DNA of 64,000 bases. Source: Verrucomicrobiales bacterium. GTDB lineage: Bacteria > Verrucomicrobiota > Verrucomicrobiia > Limisphaerales > J093. The stretch's first letter is position 1. Every line of letters begins with the position of its first letter. The DNA lies in assembly GCA_015075445.1 (NCBI GenBank), contig JABTUJ010000007.1, forward strand, positions 140,453 to 204,452. Direction: 5' to 3'. The notes under the pieces were generated by a model that made no database searches, was not told the origin of the DNA, and was given only the letters and a program-made list of their open reading frames with translations. Positions 18,770 to 26,789 of this stretch are shown here, in pieces. Position numbers and translations under genes: made by a program.

Positions 18770-19026
18770 AACTGGTTCGCCTCATCGAAGGGTCCCGCCA
18801 ACGACCGAAGCTGCTCGTGCGGGTGGGGCTGGGGGTGTTGGCCCTGCTGGTCGTGATCGATGCGGTACCGATGCTGGTGGACAAAGAGCATGCTCACACG
18901 GCGGCGGAGCGGTGGCCGGGTTTCTGGGCGGTGTTCGGGTTCGTGAGCTGCGCCCTGATTGTCTTTCTGTCAAAGGCTTTTGGCCATGCCGGCATCATGA
19001 AGCGGGAGGAGTACTACGATGAGTAG
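18766..19026 (+). CDS. Small two-helix membrane protein inside the complex I operon
   Basis: An 86-residue protein with two predicted membrane helices (about 20-38 and 51-70), a short periplasmic segment containing DKEHAHTAAE between them, and a charged cytoplasmic end GIMKREEYYDE. I do not know a named family; I recall similar short proteins beside MrpD-like genes in other phyla, but cannot verify it. It overlaps both neighbours by 4 and 8 bases, so it is almost certainly co-translated with the two antiporter-like subunits. A structural accessory subunit between the two modules is a reasonable guess. Confidence 0.75.
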   Translation: MKLVRLIEGSRQRPKLLVRVGLGVLALLVVIDAVPMLVDKEHAHTAAERWPGFWAVFGFVSCALIVFLSKAFGHAGIMKREEYYDE

Positions 19027-20815
19027 TCTCTGGCTGCATCCGGCCTTCCTCCTGTTGTTGGGGGCGGCGCTGCTGCCGCTGGTGCCGGAGCGCCTGCGCA
19101 AAGGCTGGCTGCTCTGGGTGCCGCTGCTGGTGTTTGGCCGGACCTGCCTGCTCAGCCCGATGGTGTTCGGGGAGGTGCAGTTCCTCGATTGGACCCTCAC
19201 GTTCGGTCGGGTGGACAAGCTGAGCCTGGTGTTCGGCTACATTCTGAGTCTGATGGCGGTGCTGGGGACATTGTACGGGTTGCACGTCCGGCGGGTGGGG
19301 GAACACGTGGCGGCGTGGACCTATGCCGGGGCATCTCTGGGGGCGATTTATGCCGGTGATTTCCTGACGCTGTTCCTGTTCTGGGAGTTGATGGCGTTGT
19401 CGTCGGTGTTTCTCATCTGGTACCGGGGCCGTCCCGGGTCGCTGGGGGCGGGTTACCGGTACTTGCTCGTCCATCTGGCCGGCGGGGTGGCGTTGTTGGC
19501 GGGGATTCTTCTCCACTACCAGGCGACCCACAGCCTGGCTTTCGACACCCTTGACGTGGCGAATCCCACGCTGGCGACCTACCTGGTCATGGCCGGTTTT
19601 CTGTTGAACGCGGCGGTGCCACCGCTCCATGCGTGGCTGCCGGATGCGTACGGGGAGGCGACCTTCAGCGGTTCGGTGTTCCTGTGTGCGTTTACGACCA
19701 AGACCGCGGTCTATGCGCTGTGCCGCGGGCTGCCGGGCCTGGATCTGCTGGTGCCGCTCGGGGTCATCATGGCGCTGTACGGGGTGGTGTATGCCGTGCT
19801 GGAGAACGACTGCCGCCGGCTGCTGGCCTATCACATCATCAGCCAGGTGGGCTACATGGTGGCGGCGGTGGGGTTGGGCGATCCGGGGACTCCCCTCGGC
19901 GAGTTGGCCATCAACGGGGCGTGTGCCCATGCCTTCGCCCACATTCTGTACAAGGGACTGCTCTTCATGGGCTGCGGCACCGTGCTGCATCAAACCGGGG
20001 AGAGCCGTTTCACCCACCTCGGCGGCTTGTATGCCCGCATGCCCTGGACGTTTGTCTTCACGCTCATTGGCGGGCTGTCCATCTCGGCCTTTCCCTTGTT
20101 CAGCGGGTTTGTCAGCAAATCGATGATTGTCGCCGCCGGGTTCGAGAGCCATCAGCTCTGGGTGGGGTTCGGGCTGATGCTGGCGTCCTCGGGGACGTTC
20201 CTCCACACCGGGCTGAAGGTGCCGTACTTCATCTGGTTCGGCGAGCGGCATGCCTCGCCGGCGGTGTGGGAGCGGGCGCGCGATCCGGGCTGGAACATGA
20301 CGGCGGCCATGGTGATTACGTCGGCGCTGTGTGTGTTCATCGGGTGCTACACGCCCTATCTCTACGAACGGCTTCCTTTCCCGGTGGACTACCATCCGTA
20401 CACCTCCTATCACCTTTCGGAGACGATGCAGGTGCTGCTCTTCACGGCCCTGGGCTTTTTTCTGTTCCGACGCTATTTGGTCCCGGAGCCCACGATCAGC
20501 CTGGATCTCGACTGGTTTTATCGGCGGGGCGGGAGGGCGTTCCTTTGGCTGGCGCAGTGGCCGATCCGGCGCCTGGACGAGTGGGTGGGGGAGCGTTACC
20601 GGCGTGGAGGGTTGGTGCCTTTGATGGGGGTTGTTGGGTGGGTCGCCCAGTTTGACCGGCGGGTCATTGATGGTGTGGTGGATGGGCTGGCGGGCGCGTT
20701 GGGACGCCTGGCGGGTCGGGTGCGGTCCACCCAGCGGGGATCGGTGCAGGAGAATCTGACGCTGGCGCTGGTGGGGGTGGTGCTGCTGATTCTTGGTTTG
20801 GTCCTGGTGTTCTGA
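19019..20815 (+). CDS. NuoL/MrpD-type antiporter-like subunit with C-terminal lateral-helix region (second copy)
   Basis: A 598-residue membrane subunit. Glu123 (LFLFWELMALS, helix 5) and Lys228 (AFTTKTAVYAL, helix 8) are conserved. At the helix 7 position that normally holds a lysine (GFxxKAA) the protein has Asn197 in GFLLNAAVPPLHAWLP. After about residue 490 it has an extension: an amphipathic region (DWFYRRGGRAFLWLAQWPIR, FDRRVIDGVVDGLAG) and a last hydrophobic helix near 576-598. This resembles the NuoL lateral helix and its anchor, so it may act as the distal NuoL. It starts inside the small gene and is followed by nuoM after 8 bases. Confidence 0.82.
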   Translation: MSSLWLHPAFLLLLGAALLPLVPERLRKGWLLWVPLLVFGRTCLLSPMVFGEVQFLDWTLTFGRVDKLSLVFGYILSLMAVLGTLYGLHVRRVGEHVAAWTYAGASLGAIYAGDFLTLFLFWELMALSSVFLIWYRGRPGSLGAGYRYLLVHLAGGVALLAGILLHYQATHSLAFDTLDVANPTLATYLVMAGFLLNAAVPPLHAWLPDAYGEATFSGSVFLCAFTTKTAVYALCRGLPGLDLLVPLGVIMALYGVVYAVLENDCRRLLAYHIISQVGYMVAAVGLGDPGTPLGELAINGACAHAFAHILYKGLLFMGCGTVLHQTGESRFTHLGGLYARMPWTFVFTLIGGLSISAFPLFSGFVSKSMIVAAGFESHQLWVGFGLMLASSGTFLHTGLKVPYFIWFGERHASPAVWERARDPGWNMTAAMVITSALCVFIGCYTPYLYERLPFPVDYHPYTSYHLSETMQVLLFTALGFFLFRRYLVPEPTISLDLDWFYRRGGRAFLWLAQWPIRRLDEWVGERYRRGGLVPLMGVVGWVAQFDRRVIDGVVDGLAGALGRLAGRVRSTQRGSVQENLTLALVGVVLLILGLVLVF

Positions 20816-20823
20816 CGCGTGCC

Positions 20824-22329
20824 ATGCCCCCGGTTATCTCCAGCGAAACGCTCCCGTATCTGAGCCTGCTGATTTTCGTCCCGCTGGGCGCGGCGGTGAT
20901 CGCGGCGCTGCTGCCGGGGGAGCGGGCGGTCCGGTGGTGGACCCTCGGGGTGAGCCTGGCGGTGGCGGTGGGTTCCTGGCCGCTCTACGCCCGGTTCGAT
21001 GCGGGCACGGCCGCGTTTCAATTCGTCGAGCACGCGCCGTGGATTCCGGCGCTGCGCATCCATTACACCGTGGGCGTGGATGGGATCAGCCTGCTGCTGG
21101 TATTGCTGACGACCCTGGTGTTGCCCCTGTGCGTGCTGGTTTCGTGGCGACAGATCAGCGGCCGGGTGAAGGAATTCATGGTGTGTTTGCTGGTGATGGA
21201 GGGGGCGATGGTAGGGGTGTTCTGTGCGCTGGACTTCATTCTCTTTTTCGTTTTCTGGGAGGCGATGCTGATTCCGATGGCCCTGCTGATCGGGATCTGG
21301 GGCGGGCCGCGCCGGGTGTACGCCGCGCTGAAGTTCTTCATCTACACGATGGCGGGTTCGGTCCTGTTGCTGGTCGCGATCCTGGCGCTCTACCTGGAAC
21401 TGGGGAGCTTTCATATTCCCGAGCTGATGGGGCGGGAGCTGAGCCTGTCTTTCCAAGGCTGGGTGTTTGCGGCGATGGCGCTCTCCTTTGCCGTGAAGGT
21501 GCCGATGTTTCCGTTTCACACCTGGTTGCCGGCGGCGCACGTCGAGGCGCCCACGGCAGGCAGCGTGCTGCTGGCGAGTGTGCTGTTGAAAATGGGGACC
21601 TACGGGTTTCTGCGGTTCTGCCTGCCGATCACGCCCCAGGCCACGATGCTGTTTGTCCCATGGATGATGGCCCTGTCGGTGGTGGGAATGGTCTACGGGG
21701 GGGCGGCGGCGCTGGCCCAGAACGATCTGAAGAAGCTGGTGGCTTACTCGAGCGTCGGGCACATGGGGGTGGCGACGCTGGGCATATTCGCGCTGAACCG
21801 GGAGGGCCTGGAGGGGGCGCTGCTGGTCATGATCAACCACGGGGTTACGACGGGGGCGTTGTTTCTCGCCGTCGGGCTGCTGTACGAGCGGGTGCACACC
21901 CGGGAGTTGGCGCGGGTGGCGGGGGTGGGAAAGCAGGTGCCGGTGTTCACCGGGTTTCTGGGGGTATTCGCGCTGTCCTCGCTGGCGTTTCCGGGCACGA
22001 ACAGCTTCATCGGCGAGGTCCTGGTGCTGAGCGGCGCCGTGGGGTGGGCGCGCGTTGCCGTGCCCGGGTGGGTGGCCTGGGTTCTGTTGGGCGTGGTGCC
22101 GGGGGTGGTGCTGGCGGCGGCGTACAACCTGCGGATGCTGCAACGGGTGGCGTATGGCAGCCCGCGGAATCCGGATCACGCGGGGCTGAAGGATCTCGAG
22201 TTACGGGAGATGGTGACGCTGGCGCCGCTGTTGATTCTGGTGTTCTGGATCGGCCTGAACCCGCAGCCGTTCACGCGGGTGATGCACGCCAGCGTGCGGC
22301 ATCTGCTCGAGCAGGTGGGCGGTCCCTGA
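20824..22329 (+). CDS. nuoM: NADH-quinone oxidoreductase subunit M
   Basis: A 501-residue antiporter-like subunit with about 14 helices. The full set of channel residues is present: Glu146 in FFVFWEAMLIPM, Lys225 in SFAVKVPMFPFHTWLP and Lys256 in ASVLLKMGTYG. The HVEAPTAGSVLLA and AYSSVGHMG blocks are typical of NuoM and distinguish it from the two MrpD/NuoL-like neighbours. Normal length. It is separated by 31 bases from nuoN. Confidence 0.95.
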   Translation: MPPVISSETLPYLSLLIFVPLGAAVIAALLPGERAVRWWTLGVSLAVAVGSWPLYARFDAGTAAFQFVEHAPWIPALRIHYTVGVDGISLLLVLLTTLVLPLCVLVSWRQISGRVKEFMVCLLVMEGAMVGVFCALDFILFFVFWEAMLIPMALLIGIWGGPRRVYAALKFFIYTMAGSVLLLVAILALYLELGSFHIPELMGRELSLSFQGWVFAAMALSFAVKVPMFPFHTWLPAAHVEAPTAGSVLLASVLLKMGTYGFLRFCLPITPQATMLFVPWMMALSVVGMVYGGAAALAQNDLKKLVAYSSVGHMGVATLGIFALNREGLEGALLVMINHGVTTGALFLAVGLLYERVHTRELARVAGVGKQVPVFTGFLGVFALSSLAFPGTNSFIGEVLVLSGAVGWARVAVPGWVAWVLLGVVPGVVLAAAYNLRMLQRVAYGSPRNPDHAGLKDLELREMVTLAPLLILVFWIGLNPQPFTRVMHASVRHLLEQVGGP

Positions 22330-22360
22330 TCCCGTGCGAGCCTGTCGAGGAAGCTGAACC

Positions 22361-23806
22361 ATGGCCTTTCTTCCGGAGTTGATGCTGTTGGCCGGCGCGC
22401 TGGCCGTGTTCGTCGTCTGCCTGGGAGAGGGCCGGGTCCGGTTGGCCAAGGCCACGGCGACCGGGGCGGCGGTGGCGACGCTGCTGGCCTGTCTGGTGAG
22501 CTTCCGGGAGACCGCGCTCCTGTTCGAAGGGGCGTACCGTGTGGATCTCTTCTCCCAAGGCCTGAAGCTGGTCTTTGCCCTCGGCTTTCTCTTCATCGTG
22601 CTGGTCGGCGGCGAGCTGCCGGATATCCGGGAAGACGCCAAACCGGAGTACTACCTCTTCCTGACGCTGAACGTGACGGGCTTGACGTTGCTGGTGAGCT
22701 GCGTGGATCTCCTCACGCTGGTGGTGGCGCTGCAACTTGCCTCGTTCCCGCTCTACTTCCTGGTGGCGCTGCGGCGGGAGCGCGACGAACAGCGCAACCA
22801 GATGGAGGCGGTGGTCAAGTACATCATGTTCGGGATCACCGCGACGGGCATCATGCTGTTCGGCATGAGCTATCTGTTTGGGGTGACGGGCACGACCTCG
22901 ATGCCCACGCTGCAGGCGCGCCTGGCGCCGCTGGTCTACTCGCCGCTGGTGATCGCTGGCCTGGCCCTGATGTGGGCGGGGTTGCTGTACAAGCTGGCGG
23001 TCTTTCCTTTCCATTTCTGGACACCGGATGTCTACCAGGGGGGCTCCAACGAGACCACCAGCCTCGTGGCGTCGTTGCCGAAACTGGGCGCGCTGGCGGT
23101 TTTGGTGCGCTTCGTCACGCTGGCGACGCCTGAGCACGAGCCCCTGGCCCTGCTGCTGACCTGTCTGGCGATCGCGTCGATGTGCTACGGCAATGTCCTC
23201 GCGCTGGTTCAGAAGGACGTGAAGCGGCTCTTCGGCTTCTCGGGCATCGCCCATGCCGGCTATGCCTTGATCGGGTTGGTGACGCTGGACCCGGTCGGTC
23301 ACGTGGCCGCGCTTTACTACCTCATTGCCTACCAGTTCATGGTGCTGGCGTGCTTCGTGGTGGTGTGCCGGGTTGCCCCGGGCGGCGGCAATGTGGCCCT
23401 CGGAGACCTGGCCGGGCTGCACCGGCGTTCGCCGCTCCTCATGTTGACCCTGCTGGTGGGCGTCTTTGGCCTGGCCGGACTCCCGCCGTTTGCCGGTTTC
23501 ATGGCGAAGCTGACGCTGCTCAAGGCGGCCCTGGCGAAGGGGCACCTGACGCTGGTGATCGTGGCCGTCCTGAACACGGCCGTGGCGATCTACTACTACC
23601 TGGCGCTGGTCCGCGAGGCCTGCTTCCGCGATCCAGAGGGGCAGCCGGCCATCCGGCTCGACGCTCCGACCCGGGCCCTGTGTGTGGTGCTGATTGCGGG
23701 GGTGGTGCTGCTGGGACTCGCGCCGACGGCTCTGCTCGAGCACTTGGCCGCCGCCCTCGCCACCGCCTGGGGGCCGATCGGGCTGGCGGGGAGCGGCACG
23801 CCATGA
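22361..23806 (+). CDS. nuoN: NADH-quinone oxidoreductase subunit N
   Basis: A 481-residue proximal antiporter-like subunit with about 14 helices. Lysines are retained in LLYKLAVFPFHFWTPDVYQG (helix 7) and SLPKLGALAVL (helix 8). In helix 5, the glutamate found in most homologues (L-x-L-E-L-x-S-x-P-L-Y) is glutamine here: VVALQLASFPLY, Gln125. This is the last gene of the operon; an imperfect palindrome follows 38 bases downstream. Family and length are clear, but the missing glutamate is a noteworthy deviation because its equivalent affects pumping in model systems. Confidence 0.94.
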   Translation: MAFLPELMLLAGALAVFVVCLGEGRVRLAKATATGAAVATLLACLVSFRETALLFEGAYRVDLFSQGLKLVFALGFLFIVLVGGELPDIREDAKPEYYLFLTLNVTGLTLLVSCVDLLTLVVALQLASFPLYFLVALRRERDEQRNQMEAVVKYIMFGITATGIMLFGMSYLFGVTGTTSMPTLQARLAPLVYSPLVIAGLALMWAGLLYKLAVFPFHFWTPDVYQGGSNETTSLVASLPKLGALAVLVRFVTLATPEHEPLALLLTCLAIASMCYGNVLALVQKDVKRLFGFSGIAHAGYALIGLVTLDPVGHVAALYYLIAYQFMVLACFVVVCRVAPGGGNVALGDLAGLHRRSPLLMLTLLVGVFGLAGLPPFAGFMAKLTLLKAALAKGHLTLVIVAVLNTAVAIYYYLALVREACFRDPEGQPAIRLDAPTRALCVVLIAGVVLLGLAPTALLEHLAAALATAWGPIGLAGSGTP

Positions 23807-23843
23807 ACCGGAAGGCAGCAGAAAGCATGCAGAGGGTGCTCTA

Positions 23844-23903
23844 CAGAAGGCAACGGAGGTAACGAAGGATGGGCTGGTCCTTCGTTGCCTCCGTTGCCCT
23901 CTG
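23844..23903. terminator. 26-bp palindrome after nuoN (terminator or dispersed repeat)
   Basis: The arms 23844-23869 and 23878-23903 (CAGAAGGCAACGGAGG... and its complement) pair over 26 positions. Only two are not Watson-Crick, and both become G-U in one RNA orientation. The loop is 8 bases. No T-run follows, so it may be a dispersed palindromic repeat doubling as terminator of the complex I operon. Confidence 0.6.
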
Positions 23904-23909
23904 TGACAA

Positions 23910-23922
23910 GGCAGGGGAGGGG
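23910..23922 (+). repeat. G-rich 13-mer, copy 1
   Basis: GGCAGGGGAGGGG lies just after the palindrome. The identical 13-mer recurs at 39768, 51680 and 62385, always on the plus strand. Confidence 0.5.
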
Positions 23923-23942
23923 TGAGGCGCGCGTCGCCAGGT

Positions 23943-24437
23943 TCAGGAGCGCCAGCGGCGGACGGCGGCGAAGGCGCAGAGGCCGAGGCCGGCGAGGAGC
24001 GCATAGGTGCCCGGTTCGGGGATGATCGTGAGCTGGCCCCGGATTTCGCCGCCCGGGTGTTCCGTGGTGTGGACGTTCACGTAGAGCAGCCCGGCGTAGA
24101 GCCAGTCGAGTTGTTCCTCGGTGAAGATGCCGGCGGCGTCCAGCGGTCCTTCCGGTTCGGCATTGAAGCCGAGCGGGAACAGTACGGGTCCGTTCTGCCC
24201 CGCCGGGGCCGGGCCATGGATGTGGGCGGCGGTCGGGGTGAACACGAGGTTGGAGATGGCGCCCGTGAGGGTGAAGGCGCGGGAGACGAGGTCGACGCTG
24301 AGGATGGCGCCGCCGGCGGCGGTGGTGTCGACGGGGGGAACCTCCTGGGCTCCCTCGAGGGTGGCGACGAAGTTGACCGCGTGGGTGGGGGTGGTGAGGG
24401 CGAGTGCCACGAGGGCAGCAGCGAACAGGGTTTTCAT
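23943..24437 (-). CDS. CHRD-domain protein with PEP-CTERM sorting signal
   Basis: A 164-residue exported protein. The ATG at 24437 gives a signal peptide (KTLFAAALVALALTTPTHA, cleaved near residue 20). The body is a CHRD domain: FVATLEGAQEVPPV at the start, AHIHGPAPAGQNGP in the middle and HPGGEIRGQL near the end. It finishes with PEP at 140-142, a hydrophobic helix (TYALLAGLGLCAFAAV) and the basic RRWR tail. PEP-CTERM tails are cut by an exosortase, which is not in this window. CHRD domains occur in chordin and in microbial secreted proteins; the function here is unknown. It is convergent with nuoN. Confidence 0.88.
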   Translation of the reverse strand: MKTLFAAALVALALTTPTHAVNFVATLEGAQEVPPVDTTAAGGAILSVDLVSRAFTLTGAISNLVFTPTAAHIHGPAPAGQNGPVLFPLGFNAEPEGPLDAAGIFTEEQLDWLYAGLLYVNVHTTEHPGGEIRGQLTIIPEPGTYALLAGLGLCAFAAVRRWRS

Positions 24438-24584
24438 GGACGCGACGAGGCTACGGTTTGGGTTACGGACTCCACGTTGGGTTCCTTCCATTCGGAACGC
24501 GTACACAGTCCACTATGTGCGCTTATTGTCAAGCGGTGGCTTTTCCCGGGGGGCGGGGCGAGTGGTCTGCGGGGGTCCGCCGGG

Positions 24585-24693
24585 TGAGGGCACCCGGCCT
24601 ACAGGGGTTCGCCGGATGAGGGCACCCGGCCTACAGGGGTTCGCCGGATGAGGGCACCCGGCCTACAGGGGTTCCGCGGGTGAGGGCAGCCGG
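24585..24693. repeat. Tandem 32-bp repeats with internal hairpins
   Basis: Three units (24585-24616, 24617-24648, 24649-24680) and a partial fourth (to 24693) share TGAGGGCACCCGGCCTACAG. Each unit boundary can form a small hairpin (CCGGGTG AGGG CACCCGG or a one-mismatch variant). They lie in a 495-base gene-free stretch (24438-24932) between the CHRD gene and korA, both transcribed away from it. The rest of the stretch shows no gene. Confidence 0.85.
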
Positions 24694-24932
24694 TGGAGAT
24701 CGGGTGGGGGGAGAGGTTTGACGGTCCGGGGTTGCCCGGGCCAGGCAGACCGGGCAAACGCGGGGCGAGCATTTTCCGCTTTGACTTCGAGGATTAGCTG
24801 CTACAGAAGTGGGGCAGCCACACCCCGTGAGCCTCAACGCCGTGTTCCCCCCGAGGGAGCGCTCCAAGGGCGGTTGGGCGGGGCTGGCGCTGTGCCGTGA
24901 GGAACGGCGCAGAGTTCAACTTGTTGCTGACG

Positions 24933-26789
24933 ATGGAATCTTGTTGTTCGAGTGCGGGGAGGCCGGTGGTCGAACTGCCGCAGTCCACGGTGCGGTTTGC
25001 CGGTGATTCGGGTGACGGCATGCAACTGGTGGGCAGCCAGTTTGCGGACCTCGCGTCGCTGTCGGGCTGTGCCATCCGGACGATCCCGGACTTTCCCTCG
25101 GAGATCCGGGCGCCGGCGGGTTCGCTGGCCGGGGTCAGCGGGTACCAATTGAGCTTTGGCGGGGAGGAGATCACGACGCCGGGGGACAGCCCGTTCGTGC
25201 TGGTGGCGATGAATCCGGCGGCGCTGAAGGTGAATTTGTCCGAATTGCAGCCGGGCGGTGTGGTGGTGGCCAACGCGGATGAGTTCACGAAAGGCAACCT
25301 CACGAAGGCCCGGTACGAGGCGAATCCGCTGGAGGACGGCTCGCTGGCGGGGTACCGGGTGCTGCCGGTGCCGATGACGCGGATGACGGACGAGGCGACG
25401 CGGGCGAGCGGGTTGCCGGGGAGCGCCCGGGCGCGGTGCAAGAACTTCTTCGCGCTGGGGATGATGGCGTGGCTGTACGACCAGCCGATGCAGCCGCTGC
25501 TGGAGTGGCTGATGCGCAAGTTCCGGAAGAGCCCCCCGGTGATGGCGGCGAATGCGGCGAGTTTGCGGGCGGGCTACAACTACGCCAACACGGCCGAGCT
25601 GTTCCGGGTGCAATACGCGGTGGCGCCGGCGCATCTCCCGAAGGGGCGCTATCGGCGGGTGACGGGCAACGAGGCGGTGGCGCTGGGGCTGATAGCGGCG
25701 GCGGCGCGGCTTGGGCGGCCGCTGGTGTACGCGAGCTACCCGATCACCCCGGCGAGCGACATCCTGCACGAGTTGTCGGGTCACAAGGAGTTCGACGTTC
25801 GGGTGATCCAGTGCGAGGACGAGATCGCCGCTTGTTGTGCGGCCTTGGGGGCATCGTTCGGCGGGGCCATGGGCGCCACCGGCACCAGCGGGCCGGGGCT
25901 GGCCTTGAAGACCGAGGCGCTGGGGCTGGCAGTGATGACCGAACTGCCGCTGGTGGTGGTCAACGTCCAGCGGGCCGGGCCGAGCACGGGCATGCCGACG
26001 AAGACGGAGCAGGCGGATCTGAACATGGCGTTGTACGGCCGGCATGGGGAGGCTCCGCTGGTGGTGCTGGCGGCGGCGTCGCCGGCCGACGGGTTTGCGA
26101 TTGCGTTTGAGGCGGTGCGGTTGGCGACGCGGTACATGACGCCGGTGCTGGTGCTGTCCGACAGTTTTCTGGCGAACAGCGCGGAGGCGTTTTCGATTCC
26201 GGACGTGAGCGCCCTGCCGGACTTGCGGGTGGCGCCGCCGGTGCCGGAGCCGGGCGCTTTTGCGGCTTACCGTCGGGATCCGCAGACGCTGGCGCGGCCC
26301 TGGGCGGCGCCGGGGACGGCCGGGTTTGAACACCGGATCGGCGGGCTGGAGAAGCAGGACGGCAGCGGGGTGGTCACGTATGACTCGGCCAACCACCGGC
26401 GCATGGTGGAGCTGCGGGCGCAAAAGGTGGCGGGCATCGCGGCGGACATTCCGCCGGCGGCGGTCGAGGGGGCGGCGACTGGGGATCTGTTGGTGGTGGG
26501 GTGGGGGAGCAGCTACGGCGCGATTGTGGGTGCGGTACGCCAGGCGCGGGACGAAGGGTACCGGGTGTCGCATCTGCACCTGCGCCATTTGCATCCGCTG
26601 CCCCGCGGGGTGGGCGAAGTGCTCCACAGCTTCCGTCGGGTCCTGGTCCCGGAGAACAACCTGGGCCAGTTGAACGCGCTGTTGCGCAGCCAGTTTTTGA
26701 TCGAGACCGTCGCTTTCCCGAAGGTGGAGGGGCGGCCGTTCCTGATTCGTGAGATTCGCAATGCCATCGAGGAGACCATTCGCGCATGA
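24933..26789 (+). CDS. korA: 2-oxoacid:ferredoxin oxidoreductase, alpha subunit (gamma-alpha fusion)
   Basis: A 618-residue subunit of the KorAB-type two-subunit enzyme, which oxidatively decarboxylates a 2-oxoacid (usually 2-oxoglutarate) to an acyl-CoA while reducing ferredoxin. The N-terminal gamma domain begins VRFAGDSGDGMQLVGSQ (about 20-36) and spans about 190 residues. The alpha domain follows, with YASYPITPASDILHEL and the CoA/TPP-side signature GPSTGMPTKTEQADL. I prefer the ATG at 24933; a GTG at 24897 would add 12 residues. Neither has a good ribosome-binding site. The stop overlaps the korB ATG by 4 bases. Substrate specificity within the family cannot be fixed by eye. Confidence 0.9.
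   Translation: MESCCSSAGRPVVELPQSTVRFAGDSGDGMQLVGSQFADLASLSGCAIRTIPDFPSEIRAPAGSLAGVSGYQLSFGGEEITTPGDSPFVLVAMNPAALKVNLSELQPGGVVVANADEFTKGNLTKARYEANPLEDGSLAGYRVLPVPMTRMTDEATRASGLPGSARARCKNFFALGMMAWLYDQPMQPLLEWLMRKFRKSPPVMAANAASLRAGYNYANTAELFRVQYAVAPAHLPKGRYRRVTGNEAVALGLIAAAARLGRPLVYASYPITPASDILHELSGHKEFDVRVIQCEDEIAACCAALGASFGGAMGATGTSGPGLALKTEALGLAVMTELPLVVVNVQRAGPSTGMPTKTEQADLNMALYGRHGEAPLVVLAAASPADGFAIAFEAVRLATRYMTPVLVLSDSFLANSAEAFSIPDVSALPDLRVAPPVPEPGAFAAYRRDPQTLARPWAAPGTAGFEHRIGGLEKQDGSGVVTYDSANHRRMVELRAQKVAGIAADIPPAAVEGAATGDLLVVGWGSSYGAIVGAVRQARDEGYRVSHLHLRHLHPLPRGVGEVLHSFRRVLVPENNLGQLNALLRSQFLIETVAFPKVEGRPFLIREIRNAIEETIRA

Noticed and set aside
18995..24004. Very long open frames on the minus strand opposite the complex I genes (for example 18995-20413, 20596-22179 and 22271-24004)
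   Set aside because: Their translations are His/Arg/Gln/Pro-rich without motifs and lie opposite well-conserved membrane subunits; they are shadows of GC-rich codon usage.
24585..24693. Possible CRISPR array
   Set aside because: The 32-bp units are contiguous with no spacers and no cas genes are nearby.
24834..26627. A 597-codon minus frame opposite korA
   Set aside because: Low-complexity Arg/His/Pro composition and no family features; korA has complete family motifs.
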